A DNA stretch of 64,000 nt from Hevea brasiliensis (GCF_030052815.1 NC_079510.1:2792288-2856287); one strand, 5' to 3'; counted from the stretch's first letter, positions 49,151 through 60,237 are shown. Made by a program: numbers and translations. The notes: a model not told the origin generated them from the letters alone.

Positions 49151-49178
49151 GCATTAAATGCTCAGACGGGTATAAATA
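49151..49178 (+). promoter_or_regulatory. Promoter module 2 of the 6.46-kb element
   Basis: gcattaaatgctcagacggg followed by TATAAATA (49171-49178), 155 bp upstream of the ATG at 49333. Position and quality make it the likely promoter of the gene that follows. Confidence 0.65.
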
Positions 49179-49332
49179 GGGGGAGGGTAAATCAGTTGCT
49201 CCCTTATGTCATTTTCAGAACTTTGCTAGCAATCTCAACATTCTCTCTTTTCTTCAAGTTTTTCCGACACCGATCACATTCCAGTAAGGATTTTGATTCT
49301 TTTTTTGGTTAACTTCTTTTGTTTTCTTGAAA

Positions 49333-50133
49333 ATGAGCGGCGCCGAGGGTCAGAGAGCTGCGAGCCTGCCTTTCGTCCATGTTTCGTGGACCTCAGAAGA
49401 GGGCGCTGTAATTATATCAAGCAGTCAAACCAACAGGGCCATTGTTTCGGTTACTGGTCCAGCTGCTAGATCGAGGCAAGGAGCATCTTCCAGAAGAGAA
49501 AACCTGCCAGTGGATGAGTTGCCTTCGATCCTGAGAGAAACCGATCTTCAGTCTATAAGCTAAGAGTGTAACCTGCGGATCGACTCCTTCGAACTGATCA
49601 AGTGCCATGGCGACCATCAAGCCGATCACTTCTTTGATGAAATCGATCTCATCATAGTATATGAAGAGTAGCTGAAGGTCGGGCTCTATTTTCCTTTGGA
49701 TGAATTTTACAAGGCCGTCCTAAAGTTCCACCACATTTCGGTAGCTCAAGTGCATCCGAACTCCTGGCGGACTCTAATAACGTTCCGGGGCCTCTGACGA
49801 GCTAAGAGACTGGAACCCACGGCTAAAGTCTTTGTCAAGCTACATAGGCTTGCCCGAAGGAAGGATGACAAGTTCTAGTTCTTTCAGGCTAAGTCGAACT
49901 GCTCCCTCTTTACCAATCTCTCTTCTTCATTGAAGAATTGGAAGGACCGCTTTTTCATATTGAGGAGCAAGATTCTGAACGGCTTTAAGGGTATCCCACG
50001 AAGTTGGCAACACTTGGTTGCTCCGATCCCGAAGAAGATCACCTTAAATAAGGATGAAGACACCATGGTGAAAGAGTTAGAGTCTCAGGCGTCCACCCAG
50101 AAATTCTCGTGCTTAGACGCGATTATGGCCTAA
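49333..50133 (+). pseudogene. PF04195-like (putative gypsy-type transposon domain) gene, exon 1
   Basis: One frame runs from ATG 49333 (MSGAEGQRAASLPF) to 50133, interrupted by stops at 49561, 49669, 49795 and 49876. A terminal TAA lies at 50131. Between stops it reads GLYFPLDEFYKAVLKFHH, VAQVHPNSWRTLITFRGL, and SLKNWKDRFFILRSKILNGF. The block layout (FPL..F..VL..., QxxPNSWR, LKNWKDRFFxxR) is that of the plant-specific family Pfam calls putative gypsy type transposon/Transposase_28. At least two stops fit C-to-T change of Gln or Arg codons. The family is retroelement-associated and its biochemical role is unknown. Confidence 0.72.
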
Positions 50134-50293
50134 CTAAAGTATTGGATGATGCGGCTGATCACTGACGAAGACTACAAGCTTCATATCACTGACGAAGACC
50201 ACAAGCTTCAGCTCTCTGACCTCGGCCCTGGTACTATCCATATCTCTGGCCTTTGAATATTAGCGAACTCACTGACTTCCTTTCTGTGCAGGT

Positions 50294-51136
50294 ATGGAGG
50301 GCGATGATGCTTCCAAAGAGAGCCACATGCGAAAGAGGGAGGTCTCCCGAAAAGTGCAAGCGATGAAGGGGGCCATCGTTGCTGATGCTCAGACCCCTCG
50401 TCCTGAATTAGTAGAGGTGCCGAGCTCTCCTCCCCGATCTCAGGAGCAACCGATCCCTGAGGTAAAGGTCGTCGCTCCTGCTCCTCAGCAAATCGAGCTT
50501 CCACCTCCCCCGACTCTTTCGATCTCTTCCAATGTGGAAGGGGAGGCCTCGGGTCCTACGGTTAGGACACTTTCCCAGGGCGCTCAACTCCTGATCCAGT
50601 CGCTGGAAAGGAACCGCTCTACAAGAGGGAATCCTGGCCTGGCCAAAGTCATGGGAGCTTCCATCTGCTTCCAAAAAGATCGAAACAGGTTGGCAGAGGA
50701 GAGCATCGATGATATCTTAGCTCAGACAATGAGCTTGGGCTTGGAGGCCATCGCAAATCAGCACGTAATCAGAGAGAAAGCCCACGCCTTAAGGAAGGAG
50801 ATCCTTAAGGCGGTCCAGGACGCCTCAGCTGCACAAGCTCAGCTCTCCTATACTAATGACTACATCGCCGGAATGGAAGATCGGATGAAGCATTATGAGG
50901 AGAGGATAGCGAAGGTGGAGCGGGAACTTGAAGACTCCAGAGCTGGTCGGTTTTTCGATCTCGCTCGTTATGCTGAAGACCTTCGGGCGAAGGAGGAAGA
51001 GCTCAAAGCCAAGGATGAGGAGCTCCAAGCTAAGGAAGAGGAAAGCACCACAAAGGAGGTCGGGGCTTATGTGAACACTCATAATGACCTTCTGGCTGAG
51101 CTGAGGAAGCGATATCCTGAAGAAGACTTCTCCTGA
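50294..51136 (+). pseudogene. Same gene, coiled-coil exon 2
   Basis: Open frame of 280 codons starting with MEGDDASKESHMRKRE, just after an acceptor-like ctgtgcag|gtatgg (50284-50296), so it is probably a second exon rather than an independent gene. The first part is Pro/Ser-rich (VPSSPPRSQEQPIPEV). The second is a long charged coiled coil (about residues 150-265: KHYEERIAKVERELEDS, EEELKAKDEELQAKEEE). It ends RKRYPEEDFS. No catalytic motif. Unlike exon 1 it has no stop, so it may be conserved by chance or be younger in effect. The intron donor is uncertain (a ggtact near 50228 is possible). Confidence 0.6.
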
Positions 51137-51866
51137 ATGAATGAGCTCGCCCCAGAGGCCGAAGATGAGAGCGACGAGGAGCTAGAGAGAGAGAGGGAAT
51201 GAGAGAAATGATGATGTACCTGGAGAGCAGGCTGGGGGAGACCCTCCAGCCGAATGACTTGTAAATCTTTACTTTGAAATGAATTGAAGTCCTCTTTTTT
51301 GTTCAATTTCTTAATAAGATCGGCAAGCGTTCAAATTGTATGAGTGCTTAATTATTTGAATGTATTGGAACATTAAACTTGAAAGTAACCATTAACCTAA
51401 GTATAAGAGATCGGAAAAACATTACATGTAAGCATGAGATCGGACTCAGCCATGACCAAACGCCGGGTAAAACTTTAGAACATTAGAATTGGAAAGACTT
51501 GATTTGAATTCTTAAGATCGGGATCATTATTAGACCGAACAGAAACCTTAACTTTATTTTAAGGAATATCTGAGACATTCAAGTGAGAAGCCCGATTCTA
51601 ACATTAACTAAATGAAGTTCCACAATATTTGTAAAGCGAGATCGGAGGCAAGACCGGATGGTACGGAGACCCGTTATCGATTCGAACCCATATGATAAGA
51701 GATCGGAAAACAATTAACTAAGTGTGAGATCGGTTTATTCCATGGTCGAGCAATCGATGAGTTCGGAAAAGTCATTTGTGATCGAAGGACATTGGCTGAG
51801 AGCGGCTTATAAAGTCGATTTAAAAATCCCTTGACTTCGGAGGTCGGCCAAAATATGGTATCGACA
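51137..51866. mobile_element. 3' part of the 6.46-kb element
   Basis: Non-coding, with the motif gatcgg recurring about every 60-90 bp (for example agagatcggaaaa at about 51407 and again near 51700). The motif is inverted relative to the ccgatctc copies in the left part. Ends GGTATCGACA. Confidence 0.6.
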
Positions 51867-51871
51867 TAATC
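51867..51871. repeat. Target-site duplication of the 6.46-kb element (right)
   Basis: TAATC, matching 45403-45407. Confidence 0.7.
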
Positions 51872-52433
51872 TATAAATAATACAGTAGACTAAATTTATT
51901 TTAATAAATAATGTACTCTTTCTTTCTTTTGTCCATTTTTATCCATTTTTAATTATTTTTTATTTTAGTTATTGTTTAAATTTTTCATCATAAATAAATA
52001 ATTAAATTATTTAAATTATAATTAAATATTTCTTAATTTAATTAAATTATCATTTATCTCACATAATTAATAAAGATAAAAAGAGAAGCAATAAGATAAG
52101 TTTTAAGAAATTATAGAAATAATTATTGTATTTTATAGAGATAACGATAAAATAGGAAAATTTTAATTAATACTTTTTAGTTTGTTTTAAATGACAAAAA
52201 ATTTTAAAAAAATCTCTAAAAAATGACAAATAAAAATTGACGGAAGAAATAATAATCTATGGCAAATTTCTTTTTGGGTTGAAATAGTATTTTTTCATTT
52301 TACACTCTAAGGGTTTATATGCTTCCCATATATATAATTTCCTTCACATATTTACAAGCAAACCTACTCATAAGTTGTAACATAAATACACATACATGCT
52401 AATAAATTACAGCTAATAAATTACATAAGAGAT
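51872..52433. other. Intergenic, 3' side of the kinase gene
   Basis: AT-rich; presumably holds the kinase 3' UTR near 52300-52433. Nothing else is recognised. Confidence 0.5.
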
Positions 52434-54938
52434 TTACTTATTTTGTCTTGCCTGGAGTCTCATTTGAGTTGAAACTCCATTTCTAGCCTTAGATTTTGGT
52501 GAAGGAGGCCATTGCCCACAAGTGACAGCCATGTCCTTGTACTGTTGCAGGGCTTCAAGTGTTTCAAGAATGGCTGGCATTTTGGGCCTGTCTTTAGGGT
52601 TCACACTTATGCATTGCAATGCTAAAAGGCCAATTTGCTTTGCCCCCTTCACAGAATATTGGCCTGCAAGTCTTGGATCTATGATGTATCTCAACCTTCT
52701 GCTACTATTGAGGTAAGGCTTTGCCCAATCAATTAGGTTTTGCTCAGTTTTTCCTCTTGATTTGTCCATCGCTCTTCTCCCTGTTAGTAGCTCTAGCAAC
52801 ACTACCCCAAAGCTATAAACATCACTCTTGATTGTTAAGTGACCTGAGTAACATTTACTATAAATTAGCAATTTAAAATTTTTAATAAATTTTCATTTGA
52901 AAAACTTAAATTAGTCACTAATATGAATTCAATCCCATTTTTTAAAATGTTAACCTTTAATTTGAAACTAACTTTATCAAATAAGTAATATGTCTTTAAC
53001 GACTATATCAAACCAAGTTAGGGAGACTTATTGAATCGAAAAATTATTCAATATAATCATAGTACATAATAATAAACTTATTTTAATTATTGATTGTAGT
53101 AAATTTTAAGAGCCTACATCTTAATTTTTGAGATTTGACAAAACCTACAACTTAATTATTTTATTTTTAAAATCAAATAATTTAGCAAAAATGACCAAAT
53201 TACCCTTATCTTTTTTAATATGAAAATAATTTAGACTCTAAGGCTTTGTTTTTTTAATAATTTAGTCATTGAGATTTTATTTTATTAATAATTTAGTATA
53301 TATATATTTAAAATGTGAGTCCCATTAAATTTAAAAATTTAAATTTAAATTATTAAAATATAAATTAATTATTTTAAAATCTTTAAAAATTTTAATTGAT
53401 TACAAAATCGTCCATTTATTTTAAAAATGGATTTTTAAATATTATAATTATTTATAAATAAGTCTTTATAATTTTGTAAAATTATATTTATATAATTATT
53501 ATTTTAATAATATATATAAAAAATTAAAAATGAATTAGAAAAGGTATTAGTGGTGAACCTGTAGAGACATACTCAGGGGCAGCATATCCATAGGTACCCA
53601 TCACTCGAGTAGTAACATGAGTGTCTGATCCTTCAGGTCCCATTTTTGCAAGTCCAAAATCTGATAATTTTGCAGTAAAATCCTAACATCAACAGAGACC
53701 CAAAAAAAATTATTAAGTCAGGAATAATTCCCTTTAATTTATTAATAAATATTTAAAATAAATATTAGAGGAATAAAAAAAAATTAATAATTAAACGCAC
53801 AGAATCAAGCAAGACATTGGAGGTCTTGAAGTCACGGTATATGACAGGCGTCTCAGCACTATGAAGAAAGGCAAGCCCCTTAGCTGCTCCTATTGCTATT
53901 TTCAACCTTGTACTCCATGCCAATGACAATGATATTCCTGCTCACACCATTATTAAACTAATATTTATATTCATTTATTTGATGAAAAATATTTTTTATA
54001 AATTTTAATTCAAAAGTGTTTCATTTCTATTTATAAAAAAAAATTATATTATTTCATGTTAATTATAAATAAAATAATTATATATACCCAATTGAATGTT
54101 TTAAATAAAACTTACTCTTAAATAAGTGATTTTCTAAGCTGCCTCTAGGCATGAACTCATACACAAGAAGGCGTTCTTCATCCTCGCAACAATACCCAAT
54201 TAGTTTTACCAAATTTGGATGCCTTAGTTGACCCAGGAATATTACTTCTGCCTGCTTAGTCACGAAAATATTTTATAAATCATAATAAATAAGAAATTAA
54301 TCAATTTATTTTTAAAAATTATTATTATGAATAAATTGACTTATTAATTTTATTTTTGAGGAATTAAATTTCAACTAAAAACTTAAAAAAATATGCATAA
54401 TTTAATCAGAATTAAGATTTAATTGTGTCCGAAAATAAAATTTAATAACAAGTTGAATATTTGAAGAAAGCAAATATATAAATTAAAAAAAAAATAAAGG
54501 GAATGAGAAACTAAATACCAGCCATTCTCGGTGTCCTTGAAGGCCTTCAATATCAAGAAGCTTAACAGCAACAGGCTGAGCCTTCAAACCCTGCCTGAAA
54601 TTCTCATCAATATAACCCTTATGAACAGTCCCAAACCCACCTTCTCCAAGCAAATAATTGCTGCAAAAATTGTGGGTTATGGCTCTTAATTCACTCAGTT
54701 GAAAATCATACAAGTCTGGCCCTAAACATCCTGCAAGATCTTCATCTATTCGCATGGAAGAAGACCTGCTCACATCAGAGAATGAAAGTTTCCTAAAGGA
54801 AGGCAATGGAGCTATGTTCTTGGATAACTCTGTTTTTGAAGGCCTACATCTGCTAAAATTTCCAAAGATTGTCTGGTCTTTAGCTGAACAGCAATTTGCT
54901 GTGAATGGTCTCCACTGCTTATTGGAAGATTCTTTCAT
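52434..54938 (-). CDS. Receptor-like cytoplasmic kinase, subfamily VII (RIPK/PBL-like)
   Basis: Five exons on the minus strand: 54938-54519, 54251-54116, 53937-53801, 53682-53559 and 52843-52434. All have GT-AG junctions and a continuous 408-residue frame. Features are Cys16-Cys17 (possible acylation), the Gly loop GEGGFG (98-103), the VAVK lysine (126), the alpha-C Glu (142), the catalytic loop [10 protein letters not shown] with Asp221, DFG (239-241), and the activation segment [18 protein letters not shown]. The YRD in place of HRD, the KTSN loop and the GPEGSDTHV segment are typical of RLCK-VII. The [17 protein letters not shown] insert resembles the RIPK branch. These kinases relay signals from surface immune or developmental receptors at the plasma membrane; the specific role here is not known. 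There is no transmembrane segment. The gene is intact. Confidence 0.93.
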
Positions 54939-56491
54939 TTTTTTTTCTTTTGCAGCACAAATTCTGCAGAAATTGAAGAAGAATCTGCTGTGTTTATTAC
55001 AATGGATTATAGTTATATAATGGTTTTAGGTGTGTTTATATTATAAAGAAAATTGGATTTTTTAAAAAATAATGGAGAAAAACATTCTTCTTCAACTGCT
55101 CTAACCACTCTACTAAATGGGTATTTCTTGTTTTTTTTTTTTTGGTATTTCTTTTTTTTTTTTCTGATGGTATTTTAGTTTAATATTTGCTATGCTTTGT
55201 CACCTATGAACTGTCTTCATGCAGAAAATGACAATATTTTTTATTTATCTTTTTTATGATTATCCAATTCTGTTGTATTGACTCTGCAATTAGCTACCAG
55301 TTGAAGATATAAAAAAAATGCTGATATGTTCTTACCATTTCTGATAATGACTGAAAATTTTATTTTCATACAAATGTAGCAGTTGAAGGCGTTGAATTAA
55401 TATATCACAATTTATTTTTAAGGGGTCAAAATAATACTTAATATATATATATATTTATATTTATAATATTTTTATTTTAAAAAATTGCATGTGTGTATAT
55501 ATATATATATTTTACAGAGTTAGAAGTCATGGTGCTCCTAACTTTTCTACCTTTTGTTGGTGTGCACACACACTCGCAAAATAAATAGGGATGGTAAAGT
55601 TCTCCCCTGATCTGATTCACTCTGAATCAAATCAATTTTCTTTAATTCTGCCCTAACTTCGATGTCACATGGGGTGAGGATGGAGAAACCTTCTCCTCCT
55701 CTCAAATCTCCATAATTTATCCAAATAATAATATATTATTATTTTTAATTAAAAATAATTTTAATATAATTTATTTATATATATTTATGTATTTAAATAT
55801 TATAATTTTAATAAAAATTATAAATATATTACTAAAATTATGTTTAAAACTTATATTTTTAATTTATATTTTATTTTTAATAAATAAATTTATATTATAT
55901 AATAATAAATTAAAATAAAAAATAAAAAGAAAAGTCATCACATGGAAGCCTGCCTCGCCCTGCTTCCTGACGGGGAAATCTCCGCCTCGATCCCAAATTT
56001 CTGTAGGGACAATGGCGATGTGAGCAATCCTCACCCACAATCTGCTCTATTATTATTCCTAAAAATAAATATAAAAGAACACAAATTTACATGGCTCAAA
56101 TATATCTATATCCATAGAGCCACTGTAGTTATTTTATTAATTATGAAAAAAAATTCATGTTATATCATATTAGGATTACTTTTATATTAGTTTAGTTTTG
56201 AATTATTTTGTAAAATTTTTCCTTTCTTTAATTAATAAAATTATGACTTATAAAAAAAATATATCTGATAAACTTTAATTCAATAATACTATTGAGGCTG
56301 TATTCGGGATTGTGAAAGCTTAAATTCAAGCATAAGTACCTATATATATATATTGTTTATACTATAATTTAATTTTAATATTTTTTAGTTTTAATTAATT
56401 AATAGGTCTAAAATATTAAATTAAATTACCTATTTAATGTGGTCATTATATGTCTGCGATTCAATTATCACATACGAAAAAAAGTCATATT
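54939..56491. other. Kinase upstream region and AT-rich intergenic DNA
   Basis: The kinase promoter and leader should lie just right of 54938; no TATA box is convincingly placed. T-runs occur near 55127-55162 and TA runs near 55441 and 55496. A segment at about 55585-56050 (starting gggatggtaaag) is GC-richer at both edges with an AT-rich middle. It shares an AT block with 15250-15310 and may be another MITE. Confidence 0.4.
56484..56491. repeat. Target-site duplication (left)
   Basis: GTCATATT; matches ATCATATT at 57025-57032 in seven of eight bases. Confidence 0.7.
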
Positions 56492-57024
56492 TAAGGTTGT
56501 GCATTATTTAGTTACAACTGAATAACCAAATCAAATCTATCAAATTCAATTATTTCGGTAAGAGTAAATTCGGTTCGAGTCGATTTTCGATTAGTAATAA
56601 TAAAAATTTTTTGTTTTCGATTATCGATTCAGTTATCTTTGATTTGGTAACTGAACTAATCGAAATAATCAAATTTTAATTAATTAATATATTATTTATA
56701 ATTATTATTTTTATGATTTTATAATAATATTTAACTTATAATTATTATTTTATTAATATTAAATCATATTATTAATTTTTATAAATAAAAACGAATATAA
56801 ATATATTTTTATTAATATTTTATTAAGTAATTAATAATATAAAAAATATATTTTTTCAATTAATTTGATTATAATCGATTTGATTATTTTTTGTTTTGGT
56901 TAATTTTGATTTTCACTCGATTTTAGTTTTGCTCTATTAATATTTTTAAAGTCAGTTAATAATTTGATTAATAAAAAATTTAATTTGATTTGATTCGATT
57001 TAGTTAATCAAATGCTCACCCCTA
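56492..57024. mobile_element. hAT-type MITE, copy 3 (533 bp, older)
   Basis: It starts taaggttgtgcatt and ends aatgctcacccctа-type (reverse complement TAGGGGTGAGCATT), so the ends match the family of copies 1 and 2. Arms contain ggttcgagtcgat and gatttgattcgattt units, more eroded than the cggttc units of the others. The flanking 8-bp repeat has one mismatch, consistent with greater age. Confidence 0.8.
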
Positions 57025-57032
57025 ATCATATT
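57025..57032. repeat. Target-site duplication (right)
   Basis: ATCATATT; partner of 56484-56491. Confidence 0.7.
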
Positions 57033-57580
57033 CGCTTTTGACGGTTGTAAATTAAGTAAAATCAATTATAAATATATATAAAAGGGGGGAATTTTAGACC
57101 TAATTGAAGGTTTGCTTATGCATATTTAGAAAGTAGCTAGGCATGATGTGCATGAGTGTGGAAGTGATGAGATAAACAATTGTTTTATTTATTAATTATC
57201 CTAAAAAGTAACATGGTTGTAGTTGTTATGATTGAACAATGAGATGATGTGTACTTCTCTATTTATTTCTACTCCACTACAACTACCCAATATGTACACT
57301 CATTCATCAATAACAAGATGTGATGACATTAGTTTAAGATTCTTTGGTTTGCTTTCCTTTGTGAAAAATAATATATTTATAAAAAAAAATCATTTTTTAC
57401 TCAAAATCATAAATTTATTTTTTTTTATTTTTCAATTGTAATATATTTTATTTTATTTATTTATTTATTTATTATTATTATTATTATTATTTTAAAATAC
57501 AGTTAAAAAACTAAGTAATGATGTGACGTCGTTTTACATGTGGATATTTAAACCCAGCAAATTCTCACCCACCTGCCTAG
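57033..57580. other. Intergenic DNA upstream of the PHT4;6-like gene
   Basis: AT-rich with a TTTA/TTA microsatellite at 57448-57491. The last 60 bp, just before the CT-rich first exon, is the likely core promoter. A tatttaaacccagc near 57545 could serve as TATA-like element. Confidence 0.45.
57448..57491. repeat. (TTTA)n/(TTA)n compound microsatellite
   Basis: TTTA units passing into TTA units. Confidence 0.9.
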
Positions 57581-58851
57581 GCGGTGGCCTCTTCCTTCCC
57601 TCCCCCACATACATCTGCCAAGCTGTCTCACTCTTCTGACTTTATAGACTCTCTCATCTCGCCTCACTCTTCCTGGTCGCTGCTGATCTGCTCGCGACGA
57701 CTCAGACGATTCTCGACTCTGCCTCCCCCTCCGTCAGTCCACGGCCTCGTCTGTTGGCGTGCGAGTGGTGCTCAGTTGAGTTGAGTGACCTCAATCAAAT
57801 GTGAATCTGGGCCTCTCTCCTCTCTACGAGACTGCCATTGTGACTTTTGCTATCTCCTTCTCCGGTGCTCCATGTCAAAGGCATGATAATTTTCCTCTTT
57901 GAATTAATGTGCTGCCACTGCCTACTGTTACTGCTCTTTTTATTTTCTTTTATTTAATAAAAAAATAAAATTTTCTGTTCATCTATATGTTGTGAAAAAC
58001 TGAATCTGTTTGTACTAGTTTAGCAATGTGAATCTTTTTTTTTAGTCAAATTTCCATAATTTACTGGGAGAAAGAGCAATTAATCCATCCCCATTGAAGC
58101 TCATATGTGTCTATTGTGGTTTGTGTTCGATCTGCTAGTTTTCTTGGTGTGATTTTGTCTGCTTCTTCAAATCTTTGGGACAGTTTTGTGGAGTACTAAG
58201 GAGAAGCTTAAATTAAACTTTTAACAGAATGCAGCTCTTTTAATTGTGAAACACCACTCAAAGAGCCTTTTTTTTAATCTTACAATTATTTCCCTTGATT
58301 GCTTTCATTGGTTTTTGCTTGTGCTTTTAATTTTTAGACTTTATCCACTTTAGTACAGCCTCTCTAAGATTGAGATTACATTGAATCTTTCAACAACTTG
58401 AATTATTTTTAATTGCAGATTCAGGTTTTTCTCTCTTTATGGAGTTGCTTATATATTGTCTTTACTATATAAATTTGAAGCTTTGCCTACTTCATGTGTC
58501 AATTTTGCTCTTATCTATTGATTCATGATGACACATTTAAAATACAACAGGAATAGCAATTTTCTGTTGTGCGATCAAATAAGTTTCATTTTTTAATGAT
58601 AAAATGTGCAAGTCAATCAAGCGTAGCGATTTTTTGTGCTGTATGTGAATTTCTTTTCTAATTTTTTTTGAAAAAATTTTTCTTTTCAGGTTCAATACCA
58701 CGTTGAAGGTTAGTGAGACTTGTGAAATTGCTACTGATGTTCTTAAACATTTTGGACTACTAGGATTGAGAGAAAGTGAGGTATAGGAAAGTGGGCTTAT
58801 TTCGAGAGTGTTAATGAGCTAAGTACCGCTACATAAATTTGAAGGTGAAGC
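57581..58851 (+). promoter_or_regulatory. 5' untranslated region of the PHT4;6-like gene, with probable intron
   Basis: A CT-rich, GC-richer segment (about 57575-57880) looks like a non-coding first exon. A T-rich stretch ending ttttcttttcag|gttcaa (acceptor at 58688-58689) marks a 5'-UTR intron; the donor is not certain. The second leader exon (58690-58851) carries two short upstream ORFs: ATG 58737 with a stop at 58761-58763, and the two-codon ATG-AGC-TAA at 58814-58822. Confidence 0.6.
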
Positions 58852-60180
58852 ATGAGTGATTTGAAGTTCCCAAAACGTTACTTGATTGTTATTTTAACCT
58901 TTATCAGCACTTGTGTTTGCTATATTGAACGGGTGGGTTTCTCTATTGCGTATACTGTTGCGGCTGATGCTGCTGGTGTAAACCAATCAAGTAAAGGCAC
59001 TATACTTTCGACATTCTATTATGGTTATGCCTGCTCCCAGGTGCCTGGAGGATGGGCAGCGCAGAAAATAGGGGGAAGGAAGGTTCTTCTCCTCTCATTT
59101 GTTTTATGGTCATCAACTTGCTTTTTGGTCCCACTTGATCCTAATCGAGTTGTAATCTTGGTAGTTGCACGCTTGCTTGTTGGTGTTGCACAAGGGTTCA
59201 TCTTCCCTTCCATTCATACTGTTCTGGCACAATGGGTTCCACCTCATGAAAGGTCCAGATCTGTATCTCTTACAACTTCTGGGATGTACCTAGGAGCAGC
59301 TATGGGAATGCTTCTCCTGCCAACTTTAGTGAAATACAAAGGCCCCCAATCTGTATTTCTTACTGAAGCAGCATTAGGTGTTTTGTGGTCTTTGCTATGG
59401 TTCAAATATGCAAGTGATCCTCCTCGCTCTGAGCATCCGAAAGCAGCTGCTGCAGGGTTTGGAGAATCTTTGCTGCCAATTAAAGTCAGTCAAAAGATAA
59501 AAGTGGAGAATGGAGGCAGTACTATTAAAACCGCCAAAATTCCATGGAAGAGAATTTTGGTTAATTTACCGATTTGGGCAATTGTGGTAAATAATTTCAC
59601 ATTCCATTATGCATTGTATGTGCTGATGAACTGGCTACCAACTTATTTTGAACAGGGCCTCCAGCTCAGTCTTCAAGAAATGGGTTCTTCTAAGATGATG
59701 CCTTATCTGAACATGTTTATATTCTCAAATATTGGTGGGATAGTTGCTGATCACTTGATCACAAAGAGAATCCTGTCTGTGACCAGAACCCGAAAGTTCT
59801 TAAACACTATAGGATTTTTCATTGCTTCTCTTGCATTAATGGCTCTTCCCATTTTCAGAACTTCTAATGGGGCAGTTTTCTGTTCTTCTGTGGCACTTGG
59901 GTTTTTGGCACTTGGGAGGGCTGGGTTTGCAGTGAATCACATGGATATTGCTCCAAGATATGCAGGAATAGTCATGGGAGTTTCTAATACTGCTGGTACT
60001 TTAGCTGGCATTGTTGGAGTTGATCTTACTGGCAGACTGCTTGAAGCTTCTAAAATTTCTTATTCAGATCTTTCAAGTCCAGAAAGTTGGAGACCTGTGT
60101 TTGTCATACCAGGGTTGCTATGCATTTTTAGTTCTTTCATGTTTTTGCTATTCTCAACTGGAGAAAGGGTATTTGATTAG
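58852..60180 (+). CDS. PHT4;6: PHT4;6-like (probable anion transporter 5) MFS phosphate transporter
   Basis: Intact intronless coding sequence of 442 residues with about 12 hydrophobic segments, of the SLC17/anion:cation symporter type in the major facilitator superfamily. Recognisable blocks are CYIERVGFSIAYT in helix 1, SQVPGGWAAQKIGGRKVLLL (loop 2-3 signature), VARLLVGVAQGFIFPSIHT, VPPHERSRSV, and AGIVMGVSNTAGTLAGIVG near the C-terminus. The N-terminus is short without a plastid transit peptide, as in PHT4;6 and unlike plastid PHT4 members. Arabidopsis PHT4;6 is a Golgi phosphate exporter involved in returning Pi released by glycosylation (family knowledge). The symbol rests on close resemblance to the Arabidopsis protein as I recall it. 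Regulation may involve the two upstream ORFs. Confidence 0.93.
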   Translation: MSDLKFPKRYLIVILTFISTCVCYIERVGFSIAYTVAADAAGVNQSSKGTILSTFYYGYACSQVPGGWAAQKIGGRKVLLLSFVLWSSTCFLVPLDPNRVVILVVARLLVGVAQGFIFPSIHTVLAQWVPPHERSRSVSLTTSGMYLGAAMGMLLLPTLVKYKGPQSVFLTEAALGVLWSLLWFKYASDPPRSEHPKAAAAGFGESLLPIKVSQKIKVENGGSTIKTAKIPWKRILVNLPIWAIVVNNFTFHYALYVLMNWLPTYFEQGLQLSLQEMGSSKMMPYLNMFIFSNIGGIVADHLITKRILSVTRTRKFLNTIGFFIASLALMALPIFRTSNGAVFCSSVALGFLALGRAGFAVNHMDIAPRYAGIVMGVSNTAGTLAGIVGVDLTGRLLEASKISYSDLSSPESWRPVFVIPGLLCIFSSFMFLLFSTGERVFD

Positions 60181-60237
60181 GCATATTTTTTTCACATTGT
60201 AATCTTTTGCAGAATATTGTTACCATTCATCTTGAAT

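Larger units (their letters stand above)
45408..51866. mobile_element. 6.46-kb element with LTR-style ends, no pol
   Basis: The ends are TGTCGCAAGG and GGTATCGACA: a perfect 5-bp inverted repeat TGTCG/CGACA, flanked by the 5-bp direct repeat TAATC. That is the signature of LTR-element integration. Inside are a 59-bp tandem array, a minus-strand TATA box, two similar plus-strand promoter modules and a broken plus-strand gene with a PF04195-like domain. No protease, RT or integrase is seen, and no internal LTR pair was found. It could be a very large solo LTR, a LARD, or a deletion derivative of a Tat/Ogre-type element. In that lineage such extra ORFs are known to lie antisense to pol. The coding orientation of the parent is unresolved. 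Motifs ccgatctc and gagatcgg recur throughout. Confidence 0.7.

Noticed and set aside
52434..54938. Kinase as a pseudogene because its exons appear as separate frames
   Set aside because: All five exons join with GT-AG sites in a single 408-residue frame and all catalytic residues are present.
57584..57784. Open frame in the first exon region of the PHT4;6-like gene
   Set aside because: Starts without ATG, CT-rich composition, and lies in the presumed non-coding first exon.
58852..60180. Possible tandem relationship between the two MFS-type transporters in the window
   Set aside because: The NFD4-like protein and the PHT4;6-like protein belong to different families with unrelated signature motifs and gene structures; they are 34 kb apart with transposons between.
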